Shown in pieces: positions 1 to 6,350 of a stretch of 13,877 bases of DNA. The position numbers and the translations under genes were made by a program. The DNA comes from Rhodocyclaceae bacterium UBA2250 (GTDB lineage Bacteria; Pseudomonadota; Gammaproteobacteria; Burkholderiales; Rhodocyclaceae), in contig DDXW01000036.1 in the NCBI GenBank assembly GCA_002347285.1, positions 20,918 through 34,794 of the forward strand, given 5' to 3'. The notes below the pieces were generated by a model, which made no database searches, had not been told where the DNA came from, and saw nothing but the letters and a program-made list of their open reading frames with translations. Each line of letters starts with the position of its first letter. Within the stretch, counting starts at the first letter, position 1.

Positions 1-303
1 CAGCAGCAGCGCCTGTGCATCGCCCGCGCGCTCGCCGCCGACCCCGAGATCATGCTGTTCGACGAGCCGACCTCGGCGCTCGACCCGATCGCCACCGCCA
101 GCATCGAGGAGCTGATCCACGAGCTCAAGCAAAAGGTCACGATCCTGATCGTCACGCACAACATGCAGCAGGCGGCGCGCGTCTCCGACTACACCGCCTA
201 CATGTATCTGGGCGACCTGATCGAATTCGGCAACACCGACGAAATCTTCATCAAGCCGAAAGACAAGCGTACCGAGGACTACATCACCGGCCGCTTCGGT
301 TGA
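1..303 (+). CDS. pstB: Phosphate ABC transporter ATP-binding protein PstB, C-terminal part (cut by left edge)
   Basis: ATPase subunit of the high-affinity PstSCAB phosphate importer; it works on the cytoplasmic face of the inner membrane and also takes part in Pho signalling with PhoU and PhoR. Only the last 100 residues are visible, reading in frame from base 1. They start inside the end of the ABC signature (QQQRLCIARAL). The Walker B strand follows (IMLFDEP, residues 17-23, catalytic Glu22), then the D-loop SALD (25-28) and the switch histidine in IVTHN (His53). The ending DYITGRFG is typical of PstB. The Walker A motif lies off the window. The phoU start follows after 31 bases, so the two are almost certainly cotranscribed. 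The family call is safe because the PstB-like C-terminus and the phoUBR neighbours agree. Confidence 0.96.
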   Translation, partial: QQQRLCIARALAADPEIMLFDEPTSALDPIATASIEELIHELKQKVTILIVTHNMQQAARVSDYTAYMYLGDLIEFGNTDEIFIKPKDKRTEDYITGRFG

Positions 304-334
304 GCGGACCGCAGCGGACACAGAGGGGAACAGC

Positions 335-1042
335 ATGCACGAACACCTATCCACGCAATTCGACACCGAACTCGACGAAATCCGTGCCCGGCTGACGCGC
401 ATGGGCGGCCTGGTCGAGGAGCAGGTGCGCGGCGCCGTCTTCGCCTTCGCCGAAGGCGAGAGCGAACTGGCCGAGCAGGTCATCGCGCGCGACGCCGAGG
501 TCGACAATTACGAGATCGAACTCGACGACGCCTGCACGCACGTCGTCGCGCGCCGTCAGCCGGCCGCCGTCGACCTGCGCATGATCATGGCCGTCAGCAA
601 GACCGTCACCGACCTCGAACGCATCGGCGACGAGGCGAAAAAGGTCGCCAAGGCGACGCGCAAGATCATCGAGCGCGGCATGCGCGCCGCCACGCCCCAG
701 ATCATGACGGTGCGCCACATGGGCGAGCAGTGCGCGACGATGCTCAGCGACGTGCTCAACGCCTTCGTGCGCATGGACGTGGCACTGGCTGCCGCGGTCA
801 TCCGCCAGGACAAGGAGGTCGACCAGCATTTCCGCGCCGTGACGCGCGAGCTGGTCACCTACATGATGGAGGATCCGCGCACCATCTCGACCGCCCTCGA
901 CATCGTCTTCATCGTCAAGTCGATCGAGCGCATCGGCGACCACTGCAAGAACATCGCCAAGGACGTGATCTACATCGTCAAGGGGCGCGACGTGCGCCAC
1001 CTCGACATCGAGGCCCTGGAACAGGAAATCAAGGCCGAATGA
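335..1042 (+). CDS. phoU: Phosphate signalling regulator PhoU
   Basis: Cytoplasmic, membrane-associated negative regulator that links the Pst transporter to the PhoR kinase, keeping the Pho regulon off when phosphate is plentiful. The 235 residues match the usual PhoU length. They form two repeated three-helix PhoU domains (about 15-105 and 120-215). Each carries the metal-binding family motif: ERIGDE at 95-100 and ERIGDH at 198-203. The ATG at 335 is preceded by a strong ribosome binding site, AGAGGGGA at 322-329, which fixes the start. The stop overlaps the phoB start (ATGA, 1039-1042), implying translational coupling. Nothing looks degraded. Confidence 0.97.
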   Translation: MHEHLSTQFDTELDEIRARLTRMGGLVEEQVRGAVFAFAEGESELAEQVIARDAEVDNYEIELDDACTHVVARRQPAAVDLRMIMAVSKTVTDLERIGDEAKKVAKATRKIIERGMRAATPQIMTVRHMGEQCATMLSDVLNAFVRMDVALAAAVIRQDKEVDQHFRAVTRELVTYMMEDPRTISTALDIVFIVKSIERIGDHCKNIAKDVIYIVKGRDVRHLDIEALEQEIKAE

Positions 1043-1734
1043 GCGGGCACCCGAGAGTTCTCGTCGTCGAGGACGAGGCCGCCATCCAGGAACTGCTGCG
1101 CTACTCGCTGGAACAGGCGGCCTTCGAAGTCACCGTCGTCGACACTGCCGAGCGGGCGATCGCGGCAATTCGCGACGAGCTGCCGGCACTGGCGCTGCTC
1201 GACCTGATGCTGCCCGGCATGTCGGGCATCGCGCTGGCGAAGCGCCTGCGCGGCGAAGCGCGCACGCGCGAACTGCCGATCATCATGGTCACGGCACGCG
1301 CGGAGGAAACCGATCGCGTCCAGGGACTCGACATCGGCGCCGACGACTACGTCACCAAGCCGTTTTCGCCAAAGGAACTGATCGCGCGCATCCGCGCTGT
1401 GCTGAGGCGGCGCTCCCCGCACCTGGCGGGCGACCCGGTCGAGGTCGGCGCCGTGCGACTCGATCCTGGCGCACGCACCGTCACCTGCGACGGTCGCCCG
1501 GTCAGCCTGGGGCCAACCGAATTCGAGCTGCTGCAGTACCTGATGAACCATCCGAATCGCGCCCTGTCGCGCGACCAGCTGCTCAACGCCCTGCGCGGCG
1601 ACCACCGCTTCCTCGAGGACCGCACCATCGACGTCTATATCCGCCGCCTGCGGGCCGGGCTCGGCTCGGCCGGTGAAAGCATGATCGAAACCGTGCGCGG
1701 CATCGGCTACAAGCTCACCAGCCCGCGCGCATGA
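1039..1734 (+). CDS. phoB: Phosphate regulon response regulator PhoB
   Basis: DNA-binding response regulator that, once phosphorylated by PhoR, binds Pho boxes and activates phosphate-starvation genes. The 231 residues are close to E. coli PhoB (229). The receiver domain spans about 5-122, with the acidic pair Glu11/Asp12, phospho-acceptor Asp55 (in LLDLMLPGMSG), switch Thr85 and conserved Lys107 in TKPFS. The winged-helix OmpR/PhoB DNA-binding domain spans about 130-228 (GPTEFELLQYL, then RTIDVYIRRLR and ETVRGIGYKL). An open frame runs upstream to base 730, but the ATG at 1039 is the real start: it overlaps the phoU stop and begins right before the conserved VLVVEDE strand. It overlaps phoR by 4 bases. 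A candidate target site lies at 4283-4311 in this same window. Confidence 0.97.
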   Translation: MSGHPRVLVVEDEAAIQELLRYSLEQAAFEVTVVDTAERAIAAIRDELPALALLDLMLPGMSGIALAKRLRGEARTRELPIIMVTARAEETDRVQGLDIGADDYVTKPFSPKELIARIRAVLRRRSPHLAGDPVEVGAVRLDPGARTVTCDGRPVSLGPTEFELLQYLMNHPNRALSRDQLLNALRGDHRFLEDRTIDVYIRRLRAGLGSAGESMIETVRGIGYKLTSPRA

Positions 1735-2981
1735 CCCCGACCGCCGGCATCGCCGTGCTGTTGCTGCTGGCGCTGGTCGTCGTCCTCGGCGCGCTGCTGG
1801 CGCGCCAGATCCTGCAGCGCCGGGCGTTGCGCGCCTGGCTCGAAGCGCCGGACACGCAGCCGATTCCCGACGGCCGCGGCGCCTGGCGCGCCGTCTTCTC
1901 CGCCCTGCAGCGTCTGCGCAAGGAGGAACGGAAGCGTCAGTCAGTCATCGCCGCCGCCCTCGAGCGCTTCCGCCTCGCCGCCGAGGCGCTGCCGGACGGC
2001 GTGATCCTGCTCGACAACCACTACTACATCCGCTGGCTCAATTCCGCGGCCTGCCGGCAGTTCATGCTCGAGGCGGACCGCGACGTCGGCACCCTCGCCG
2101 AACAGCTGATCCGGCAGACCGAATTCCACGCCTTTCTCGCCGCCTACCGCGGCGGCGCCGCGCCGGATCCCATCCTGCTGCGCGTCGGCATCAACGGCAC
2201 GGATCGCATCCTGTCGGTCGTCCTGATCGCCTTCGCCGACGGCACCCTGCTGCTCTCGCGCGACGTCACCGAGCTGGAGCGGTCGAAGACCGTGCATCGC
2301 GACTTCATCGCCAACGTATCGCACGAACTGCGCACGCCGCTGACCGTGATCACCGGCTTTCTCGAGCAGCTGACGGACGAGGCGGCACCGGATCCGGAGA
2401 CGGTGCGCGGCTTCCACAAGCTGATGGCCGAACAGGCCGATCGCATGAACCGGCTCGTCGCCGACCTGCTGACGCTGTCGCGCCTCGAGAACGACTGCCA
2501 GCCGCCGCGCGACGAGAGCGTGGATATGTCCGCCCTGCTGACCTCCCTCGTCGCCGATGCGCAGGCGCTGTCAGGGGGCAGACACACGATCGCGACCGTG
2601 GAAGTCGCGCCAAGCCGGCTGCGCGGCAGCACCGACGAACTGCGCAGCGCCTTCGGCAACCTCGTTTTCAACGCCGTGCGCTACACCCCGGCCGGCGGCA
2701 CGATCACCATTGACTGGCGCATCGCGGATGGCAGCCCGCTCTTTGCCGTGACCGACACCGGCATCGGCATTCCGCCCGAGCACATCCCGCGCCTGACCGA
2801 ACGCTTCTACCGCGTCGACAAGGGACGCTCGACCGCCGCGGGCGGCACCGGCCTCGGGCTCGCCATCGTCAAGCACGTGCTGGCCCGCCACGGCGGCACG
2901 CTGCAGATCCGCTCCGTTCCGGGACAGGGCAGCACGTTCTGCGCCCGGCTGCCGGCCGAGCGCCTGATCAGCGGCACCTGA
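1731..2981 (+). CDS. phoR: Phosphate regulon sensor histidine kinase PhoR
   Basis: Inner-membrane sensor kinase that phosphorylates PhoB under phosphate limitation and dephosphorylates it otherwise, on cue from PstB/PhoU. It has 416 residues. An N-terminal hydrophobic segment (about 7-25) is followed by a basic stretch, then a PAS-like domain (about 75-180). The HisKA domain carries the phosphorylated His198 in SHELRTPLT. The HATPase domain has an N-box (Asn310/Asn314 in FGNLVFNAVRYTP), G1 box DTGIGIP (342-348), F-box ERFYRVDKG (357-365) and G2 box GTGLGLAIV (372-380). Only one clear membrane segment is visible, whereas E. coli PhoR has a two-helix hairpin; the kinase core is intact. The ATG at 1731 overlaps the phoB stop. 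It is the last classical Pho gene here and is followed by 79 noncoding bases. Confidence 0.96.
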   Translation: MTPTAGIAVLLLLALVVVLGALLARQILQRRALRAWLEAPDTQPIPDGRGAWRAVFSALQRLRKEERKRQSVIAAALERFRLAAEALPDGVILLDNHYYIRWLNSAACRQFMLEADRDVGTLAEQLIRQTEFHAFLAAYRGGAAPDPILLRVGINGTDRILSVVLIAFADGTLLLSRDVTELERSKTVHRDFIANVSHELRTPLTVITGFLEQLTDEAAPDPETVRGFHKLMAEQADRMNRLVADLLTLSRLENDCQPPRDESVDMSALLTSLVADAQALSGGRHTIATVEVAPSRLRGSTDELRSAFGNLVFNAVRYTPAGGTITIDWRIADGSPLFAVTDTGIGIPPEHIPRLTERFYRVDKGRSTAAGGTGLGLAIVKHVLARHGGTLQIRSVPGQGSTFCARLPAERLISGT

Positions 2982-3019
2982 AGCGCCGCCCCGCCGGCGC
3001 CGGATTCCCGCGCCACGCC

Positions 3020-3044
3020 GCCTCCCATGGTCAGCATGGCGGGC
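3020..3044 (+). terminator. Weak hairpin between phoR and the first glycosyltransferase gene
   Basis: GCCTCCCATG (3020-3029) can pair with CATGGCGGGC (3035-3044) across a 5-base loop, with one G-U wobble and one mismatch. No T-run follows, so it is not a canonical intrinsic terminator. It could attenuate phoR transcription or be incidental in GC-rich DNA. The rest of the 79-base gap (2982-3060) shows no Pho box on either strand and no convincing promoter. Confidence 0.25.
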
Positions 3045-3060
3045 CGCGAATGAAATATGC

Positions 3061-4281
3061 ATGAAACAATCGGCCGCCATGATGCGCGGCATGCGCATCC
3101 TGATGATCTCCGACGTCTACTTTCCCCGCATCAACGGCGTCTCCACTTCGATCGAGACCTTCCGCCACGCGCTGGCGGAACAGGACATCGAGGTGGATGT
3201 CGTCGCCCCGGAATATCCCGCGCCGACACCGGACCATGGCGACGACGCGCGCGTCACGCGCGTGCCGGCGCGGCGCGTGCCCTTCGATCCCGAGGACCGC
3301 CTGATGCGCCACGGTGCGCTGCGCCGCGCGCTCGCCGCCGGTCCTCGCCGGCACGATCTCGTGCATGTGCAGACGCCGTTCGCCGCGCACTATGCGGGCC
3401 TGCGGCACGCCCGCCAGCAGCGCCTGCCCTGCGTGGCCACCTACCACACGCATTTCGAGGATTACCTCCACAACTACGTGCCGGCGCTGCCGAAGGCCGC
3501 GCTGCGCGCGTTCGCGCGCAATCTGGCGCGGCGGCAGTGCAACACGCTCGACGCGGTCATCGTCCCGTCCGGCGCGATGGAGGAGACGCTCGCCGGCTAC
3601 GGCGTCACCGCACCGATGCATCGCGTGCCGACCGGCATCCCGGTGGAGCACTTCAGCCCCGCTGGGCGCCGCCCGGCCGGCGCCGAGTTTCGCCGGCGTT
3701 TCGACATTCCGGCGGACCGCCGGGTCGCGCTGTTCGTCGGCCGCGCCGCGCACGAGAAAAACATCGGCTTCCTGCTCGAGGCCCTGCCCCATGCGCTGCG
3801 CGCCGCGCCCGGCCTGATGCTCGTCATCGCCGGCGAAGGACCGGCGCTGCCGGCGCTCAAGCGCCAGGCGGAAGCGCTCGGGGTGACGCCGCACGTCCGC
3901 TTCGTCGGCTATCTCGATCGCGCGCGCGAACTGCCCGGCTGCTACGCCGCCGCCGATATCTTCGTCTTCTCGTCGCGCACCGAGACGCAGGGACTCGTGC
4001 TGCTCGAGGCCATGGCGGCCGGCCTGCCGGTGCTGGCCTTCGCCGCGCTCGGCACGCGCGAGATCGTCGAGCCGCGCCGCGGCGCGTTGCCGGCCCCGCA
4101 GGAGCCGGCCGCCTTCGGCGCGGCACTCGCCACGCTCGCCAACGATGCGCCGCTGCGACGGCGCATGTCCGAAGAAGCGCATGTCTTCGTGCGCGAGTGG
4201 ACGACCGAGGCCTGCGCCCGGCGCCTCGCCGAGGTGTACCGCGACGTACGGCAGCGCCATGCGGCCCGCCAGCCCGTTTGA
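3061..4281 (+). CDS. GT4-family glycosyltransferase, diacylglycerol glycosyltransferase-like
   Basis: Probable retaining GT-B glycosyltransferase that moves a sugar from a nucleotide-sugar to a lipid acceptor at the inner face of the membrane. It has 406 residues. The N-terminal Rossmann domain opens with RILMISDVYFPRINGVSTS and contains YHTHFEDYLHNYVP (128-141), a His-containing patch resembling bacterial 1,2-diacylglycerol 3-glucosyltransferases. The C-terminal nucleotide-sugar domain has FVGRAAHEKN (225-234) and the EX7E motif, Glu308 to Glu316, in the form TETQGLVLLEAM that recurs in the same enzymes. Basic residues are abundant, which suits membrane binding. The start is uncertain: in-frame ATGs lie at 3061, 3079, 3082 and 3091, none with a good ribosome binding site, and 3091 sits right at the conserved first strand. 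The stop ends one base before the Pho box that precedes plcP. The donor and exact acceptor cannot be read from the sequence. By context it is an Agt-like glycolipid synthase; a mannosyltransferase of another envelope pathway is the main alternative. Confidence 0.85.
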   Translation: MKQSAAMMRGMRILMISDVYFPRINGVSTSIETFRHALAEQDIEVDVVAPEYPAPTPDHGDDARVTRVPARRVPFDPEDRLMRHGALRRALAAGPRRHDLVHVQTPFAAHYAGLRHARQQRLPCVATYHTHFEDYLHNYVPALPKAALRAFARNLARRQCNTLDAVIVPSGAMEETLAGYGVTAPMHRVPTGIPVEHFSPAGRRPAGAEFRRRFDIPADRRVALFVGRAAHEKNIGFLLEALPHALRAAPGLMLVIAGEGPALPALKRQAEALGVTPHVRFVGYLDRARELPGCYAAADIFVFSSRTETQGLVLLEAMAAGLPVLAFAALGTREIVEPRRGALPAPQEPAAFGAALATLANDAPLRRRMSEEAHVFVREWTTEACARRLAEVYRDVRQRHAARQPV

Positions 4282-4282
4282 G

Positions 4283-4311
4283 CTGTCACGGTTCCGTCAC
4301 CGAAACTTCAT
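4283..4311 (+). promoter_or_regulatory. Pho box (PhoB binding site) upstream of plcP
   Basis: Three half-sites recur at exact 11-base spacing: CTGTCAC (4283-4289), CCGTCAC (4294-4300) and ACTTCAT (4305-4311), separated by GGTT and CGAA. The known PhoB site is a tandem of CTGTCAT-like 7-mers with 4-base spacers; the first two copies match 6/7 and 5/7 and the third is looser. It lies between two same-strand genes and 35 bases before the plcP ATG. Pho boxes normally replace a -35 box. Candidate -10 elements are TAGCCT (4319-4324) and, less well placed, CATGCT (4309-4314). The PhoB gene is 2.5 kb upstream. Confidence 0.8.
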
Positions 4312-4345
4312 GCTCCCGTAGCCTGACGACGGCAATCTCGCCGCC

Positions 4346-5122
4346 ATGAAGGTACGCAGCCTCTTCCTTTCGGACATCCACCTCGGCACGCGCGGCTGCC
4401 AGGCGGACAGTCTGCTGGCCTTCCTGCGCGCCTACGAGGCCGACCACCTGTTCCTGCTCGGCGACATCGTCGATTTCTGGGGGATGAGCCGCTCGATCCA
4501 CTGGACCGCCGCGCAGAACACCGTGGTGCAGAAGATCCTGCGGCGCGCGCGCCACGGCGAGCGGGTGATGCTGATCCCCGGCAACCACGACGAGGCGCTG
4601 CGCGAATACGTCGGCGCGCGCTTCGGCGACATCGAAGTCGCCGCCGAACACGTCCACGAGACGGCCGACGGCAAGCGCCTGCTGCTGCTGCACGGCGACG
4701 AGTTCGACCAGGTGACGCGCCATCACCGCTGGCTCGCCGTGCTCGGCGACATCGGCTACGACCTGCTGTTGCGGCTCAACGCCTGGCTCTCCTGGTGGCG
4801 GCGCACGCTGCGCATCGCCGGCTACTGGTCGCTGGCCGGTTTCGCCAAGCGCCGCGTCAAGCGCGCCGTCTCCTTCATCTTCGACTTCGAGGACGCGGTG
4901 ATCCGCACCGTGCGCGAGCGCAGCCTCGACGGCGTCGTCTGCGGCCACATCCACAGCGCCTGCCTGCGCGAAGCCGACGGCCTGCTCTACATCAACTGCG
5001 GCGACTGGGTCGACAGCTGTACCGGCATCGTCGAACACCTCGACGGCCGGCTCGAACTGGTCGAATGGCGTCTGGCCGGCGCGCCGGCCGTGCCGGTCGT
5101 TCCCCTGCGCGCCGCCGCCTGA
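4346..5122 (+). CDS. plcP: PlcP-like phospholipase C (calcineurin-type metallophosphoesterase)
   Basis: Probable phosphate-starvation phospholipase C that removes the phosphorylated head group of membrane phospholipids, leaving diacylglycerol. It has 258 residues and no signal peptide. The dinuclear-metal motifs appear in order: Asp10-x-His12, GDxxD (Asp40, Asp43), GNHD (Asn80-His81-Asp82), HGD (116-118) and GHIH (201, 203). An aromatic and basic stretch at about 140-173 (including AWLSWWRR) could be a membrane-contacting cap. Annotation pipelines often name this family UDP-2,3-diacylglucosamine diphosphatase, but LpxH has GNRDF and GHTHRP where this protein has GNHDE and GHIHSA, and the CGDWVDSCT segment (218-226) is a PlcP-family feature. 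The preceding Pho box and the flanking glycosyltransferases support PlcP. The ATG at 4346 has no strong ribosome binding site. The second glycosyltransferase follows after 2 bases. Confidence 0.82.
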   Translation: MKVRSLFLSDIHLGTRGCQADSLLAFLRAYEADHLFLLGDIVDFWGMSRSIHWTAAQNTVVQKILRRARHGERVMLIPGNHDEALREYVGARFGDIEVAAEHVHETADGKRLLLLHGDEFDQVTRHHRWLAVLGDIGYDLLLRLNAWLSWWRRTLRIAGYWSLAGFAKRRVKRAVSFIFDFEDAVIRTVRERSLDGVVCGHIHSACLREADGLLYINCGDWVDSCTGIVEHLDGRLELVEWRLAGAPAVPVVPLRAAA

Positions 5123-5124
5123 GC

Positions 5125-6309
5125 ATGGCCGCGCCGCCGCTGGCCGTCGCCCTCGTCACCGAAACCTACCTGCCCGAAGTCAATGGCGTCGCCATGACGC
5201 TCGGCCGGCTCGCCGACGGCCTCGCCGCGCGCGGCCACCGCGTACGCATCGTGCGGCCGCGCCAGAAGCACGAGCGCACCGGCCGGCTGGCGGACGGCCA
5301 ACTGCTCACGCCGGGCCTGCCGATCCCGCGCTATCCGGAACTGCGCTTCGGGCTGCCGGCCGGCGCGACGCTGCGGGCCGCCTGGCAGGAAAGGCGTCCC
5401 GACATCGTGCATATCGCCACCGAAGGACCGCTCGGTCTATCGGCGCTGGCGACCGCGCGCAGCCTCGAGATCCCGGTGCTGTCGACGTTCCACACCAACT
5501 TCCACGCCTACAGCCGCCACTACGGCATCGGCTGGCTGAAGCGCGGCATCGAACGCTACCTGCGCTGGTTCCACAACCGTACCGCCGCAACGCTGGTGCC
5601 GACGCGCGAACTGGCCGACGAACTGGTGCGGCTCGGCTTCCGCGACGTCGGCGTCCTCTCGCGCGGCGTCGATACCGTGCTGTTCAACCCGGCGCGCCGT
5701 TCCAGCGAGCTGCGCGCCGCCTGGGGCGCCGGCCCGGAAGATCCGGTCTGCCTCGTGGTCGGCCGCCTCGCGCCGGAGAAGAACCTCGAACTCGCCTTCG
5801 CCGCCTTCGCCGCGCTGCGCGCCGACCACCCGCGGGCGCGCATGGTCTGCGTTGGCGACGGCCCGCTGGCGGAGACGCTGGCGCGCCGTCATCCGGAAGC
5901 CCATTTCACCGGCGTGCGGCGCGGCGAGGATCTGGCCGCCCACTACGCCAGCGCCGACTTGTTCCTGTTTCCGAGCCTGACCGAGACCTTCGGCAACGTC
6001 GTCGGCGAAGCGCTGGCGAGCGGACTGCCGGTGGTCGCGTTCGACCACGCCGCCGCCGGCGACCTGATCGGCAACGGCTACAACGGCCAGCTGGCGGCGC
6101 CCGGCGACCGCACGGCATTCATCGCCGCCGCGCGCCGCCTCGCGGCCGGACTCGGCGGCAAGGACTGGCGCTCCGCCTGCGCCGGCAGCGTGCGCCATCT
6201 CGGCTGGGAACGCATCCACGACAGCTACGCGGCGCGGCTGCAAGGCATCGTCGCCGCGCAAGAGGTCCGCCGCAGCGAACCGCAGCGCATCTACCTGCTG
6301 CCGGACTGA
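5125..6309 (+). CDS. GT4-family glycosyltransferase, Agt/SQD2-like, paired with plcP
   Basis: Probable glycolipid-forming GT-B glycosyltransferase acting on the diacylglycerol released by PlcP. It has 394 residues. The first Rossmann domain begins LAVALVTETYLPEVNGVAMT and carries FHTNFHAYSRHYG (122-134). The second has VVGRLAPEKN (211-220) and the EX7E pair Glu287/Glu295 in TETFGNVVGEALASGLPVV. It then has DHAAAGDLIGNGYNG (307-321), close to SQD2 and related lipid glycosyltransferases. The frame is open upstream to 4795, but the ATG at 5125 is the sensible start: it lies 2 bases after the plcP stop and directly before the conserved first strand. It is surely cotranscribed with plcP and so under the Pho box. 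In Pseudomonas aeruginosa, as I recall, an Agt glycosyltransferase gene sits next to plcP and makes phosphate-starvation glycolipids; this gene has the same arrangement. It is clearly divergent from the GT4 at 3061, so the two probably differ in donor or step. Confidence 0.85.
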   Translation: MAAPPLAVALVTETYLPEVNGVAMTLGRLADGLAARGHRVRIVRPRQKHERTGRLADGQLLTPGLPIPRYPELRFGLPAGATLRAAWQERRPDIVHIATEGPLGLSALATARSLEIPVLSTFHTNFHAYSRHYGIGWLKRGIERYLRWFHNRTAATLVPTRELADELVRLGFRDVGVLSRGVDTVLFNPARRSSELRAAWGAGPEDPVCLVVGRLAPEKNLELAFAAFAALRADHPRARMVCVGDGPLAETLARRHPEAHFTGVRRGEDLAAHYASADLFLFPSLTETFGNVVGEALASGLPVVAFDHAAAGDLIGNGYNGQLAAPGDRTAFIAAARRLAAGLGGKDWRSACAGSVRHLGWERIHDSYAARLQGIVAAQEVRRSEPQRIYLLPD

Positions 6310-6315
6310 TGCACT

Positions 6316-6333
6316 GGCGGCCGTCGCGCCGCC
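6316..6333. terminator. Possible bidirectional terminator between convergent genes
   Basis: GGCGGC (6316-6321) pairs perfectly with GCCGCC (6328-6333) over a 6-base loop. An alternative 7-base pairing joins CTGGCGG (6314-6320) to CCGCCAG (6334-6340). It lies in the 41-base gap between the convergent ends of the plcP-linked glycosyltransferase and lipA, where a terminator is expected. A T-run is missing on both sides apart from TTT about 15 bases downstream, so the call is tentative. Confidence 0.35.
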
Positions 6334-6350
6334 CCGCCAGCGCCGAGTTT

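Noticed and set aside
347..1000. 217-codon antisense open frame within phoU
   Set aside because: The sense strand encodes complete PhoU; the antisense product is an Asp/Arg/Ala/Val-rich shadow.
730..1038. N-terminal extension of the phoB frame over the end of phoU
   Set aside because: The extension is low-complexity Arg/Gly/His-rich shadow sequence; the start at 1039 overlaps the phoU stop and fits PhoB length.
3244..3255. Perfect palindrome GACGCGCGCGTC in the first glycosyltransferase gene
   Set aside because: It is a CG-alternating tract expected from codon bias in GC-rich DNA; it has no loop and no flanking signal.
3031..4260. 409-codon open frame antisense to the first glycosyltransferase gene
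   Set aside because: GC-rich codon bias leaves the opposite strand open. The translation is rich in Arg, Ala, Gly and His, with no recognisable domain, whereas the sense frame has full GT4 motifs.
4346..5122. LpxH as the identity of the metallophosphoesterase
   Set aside because: GNHD and GHIH motifs, the CGDWVDSC segment, the Pho box and the glycosyltransferase neighbours fit PlcP better.
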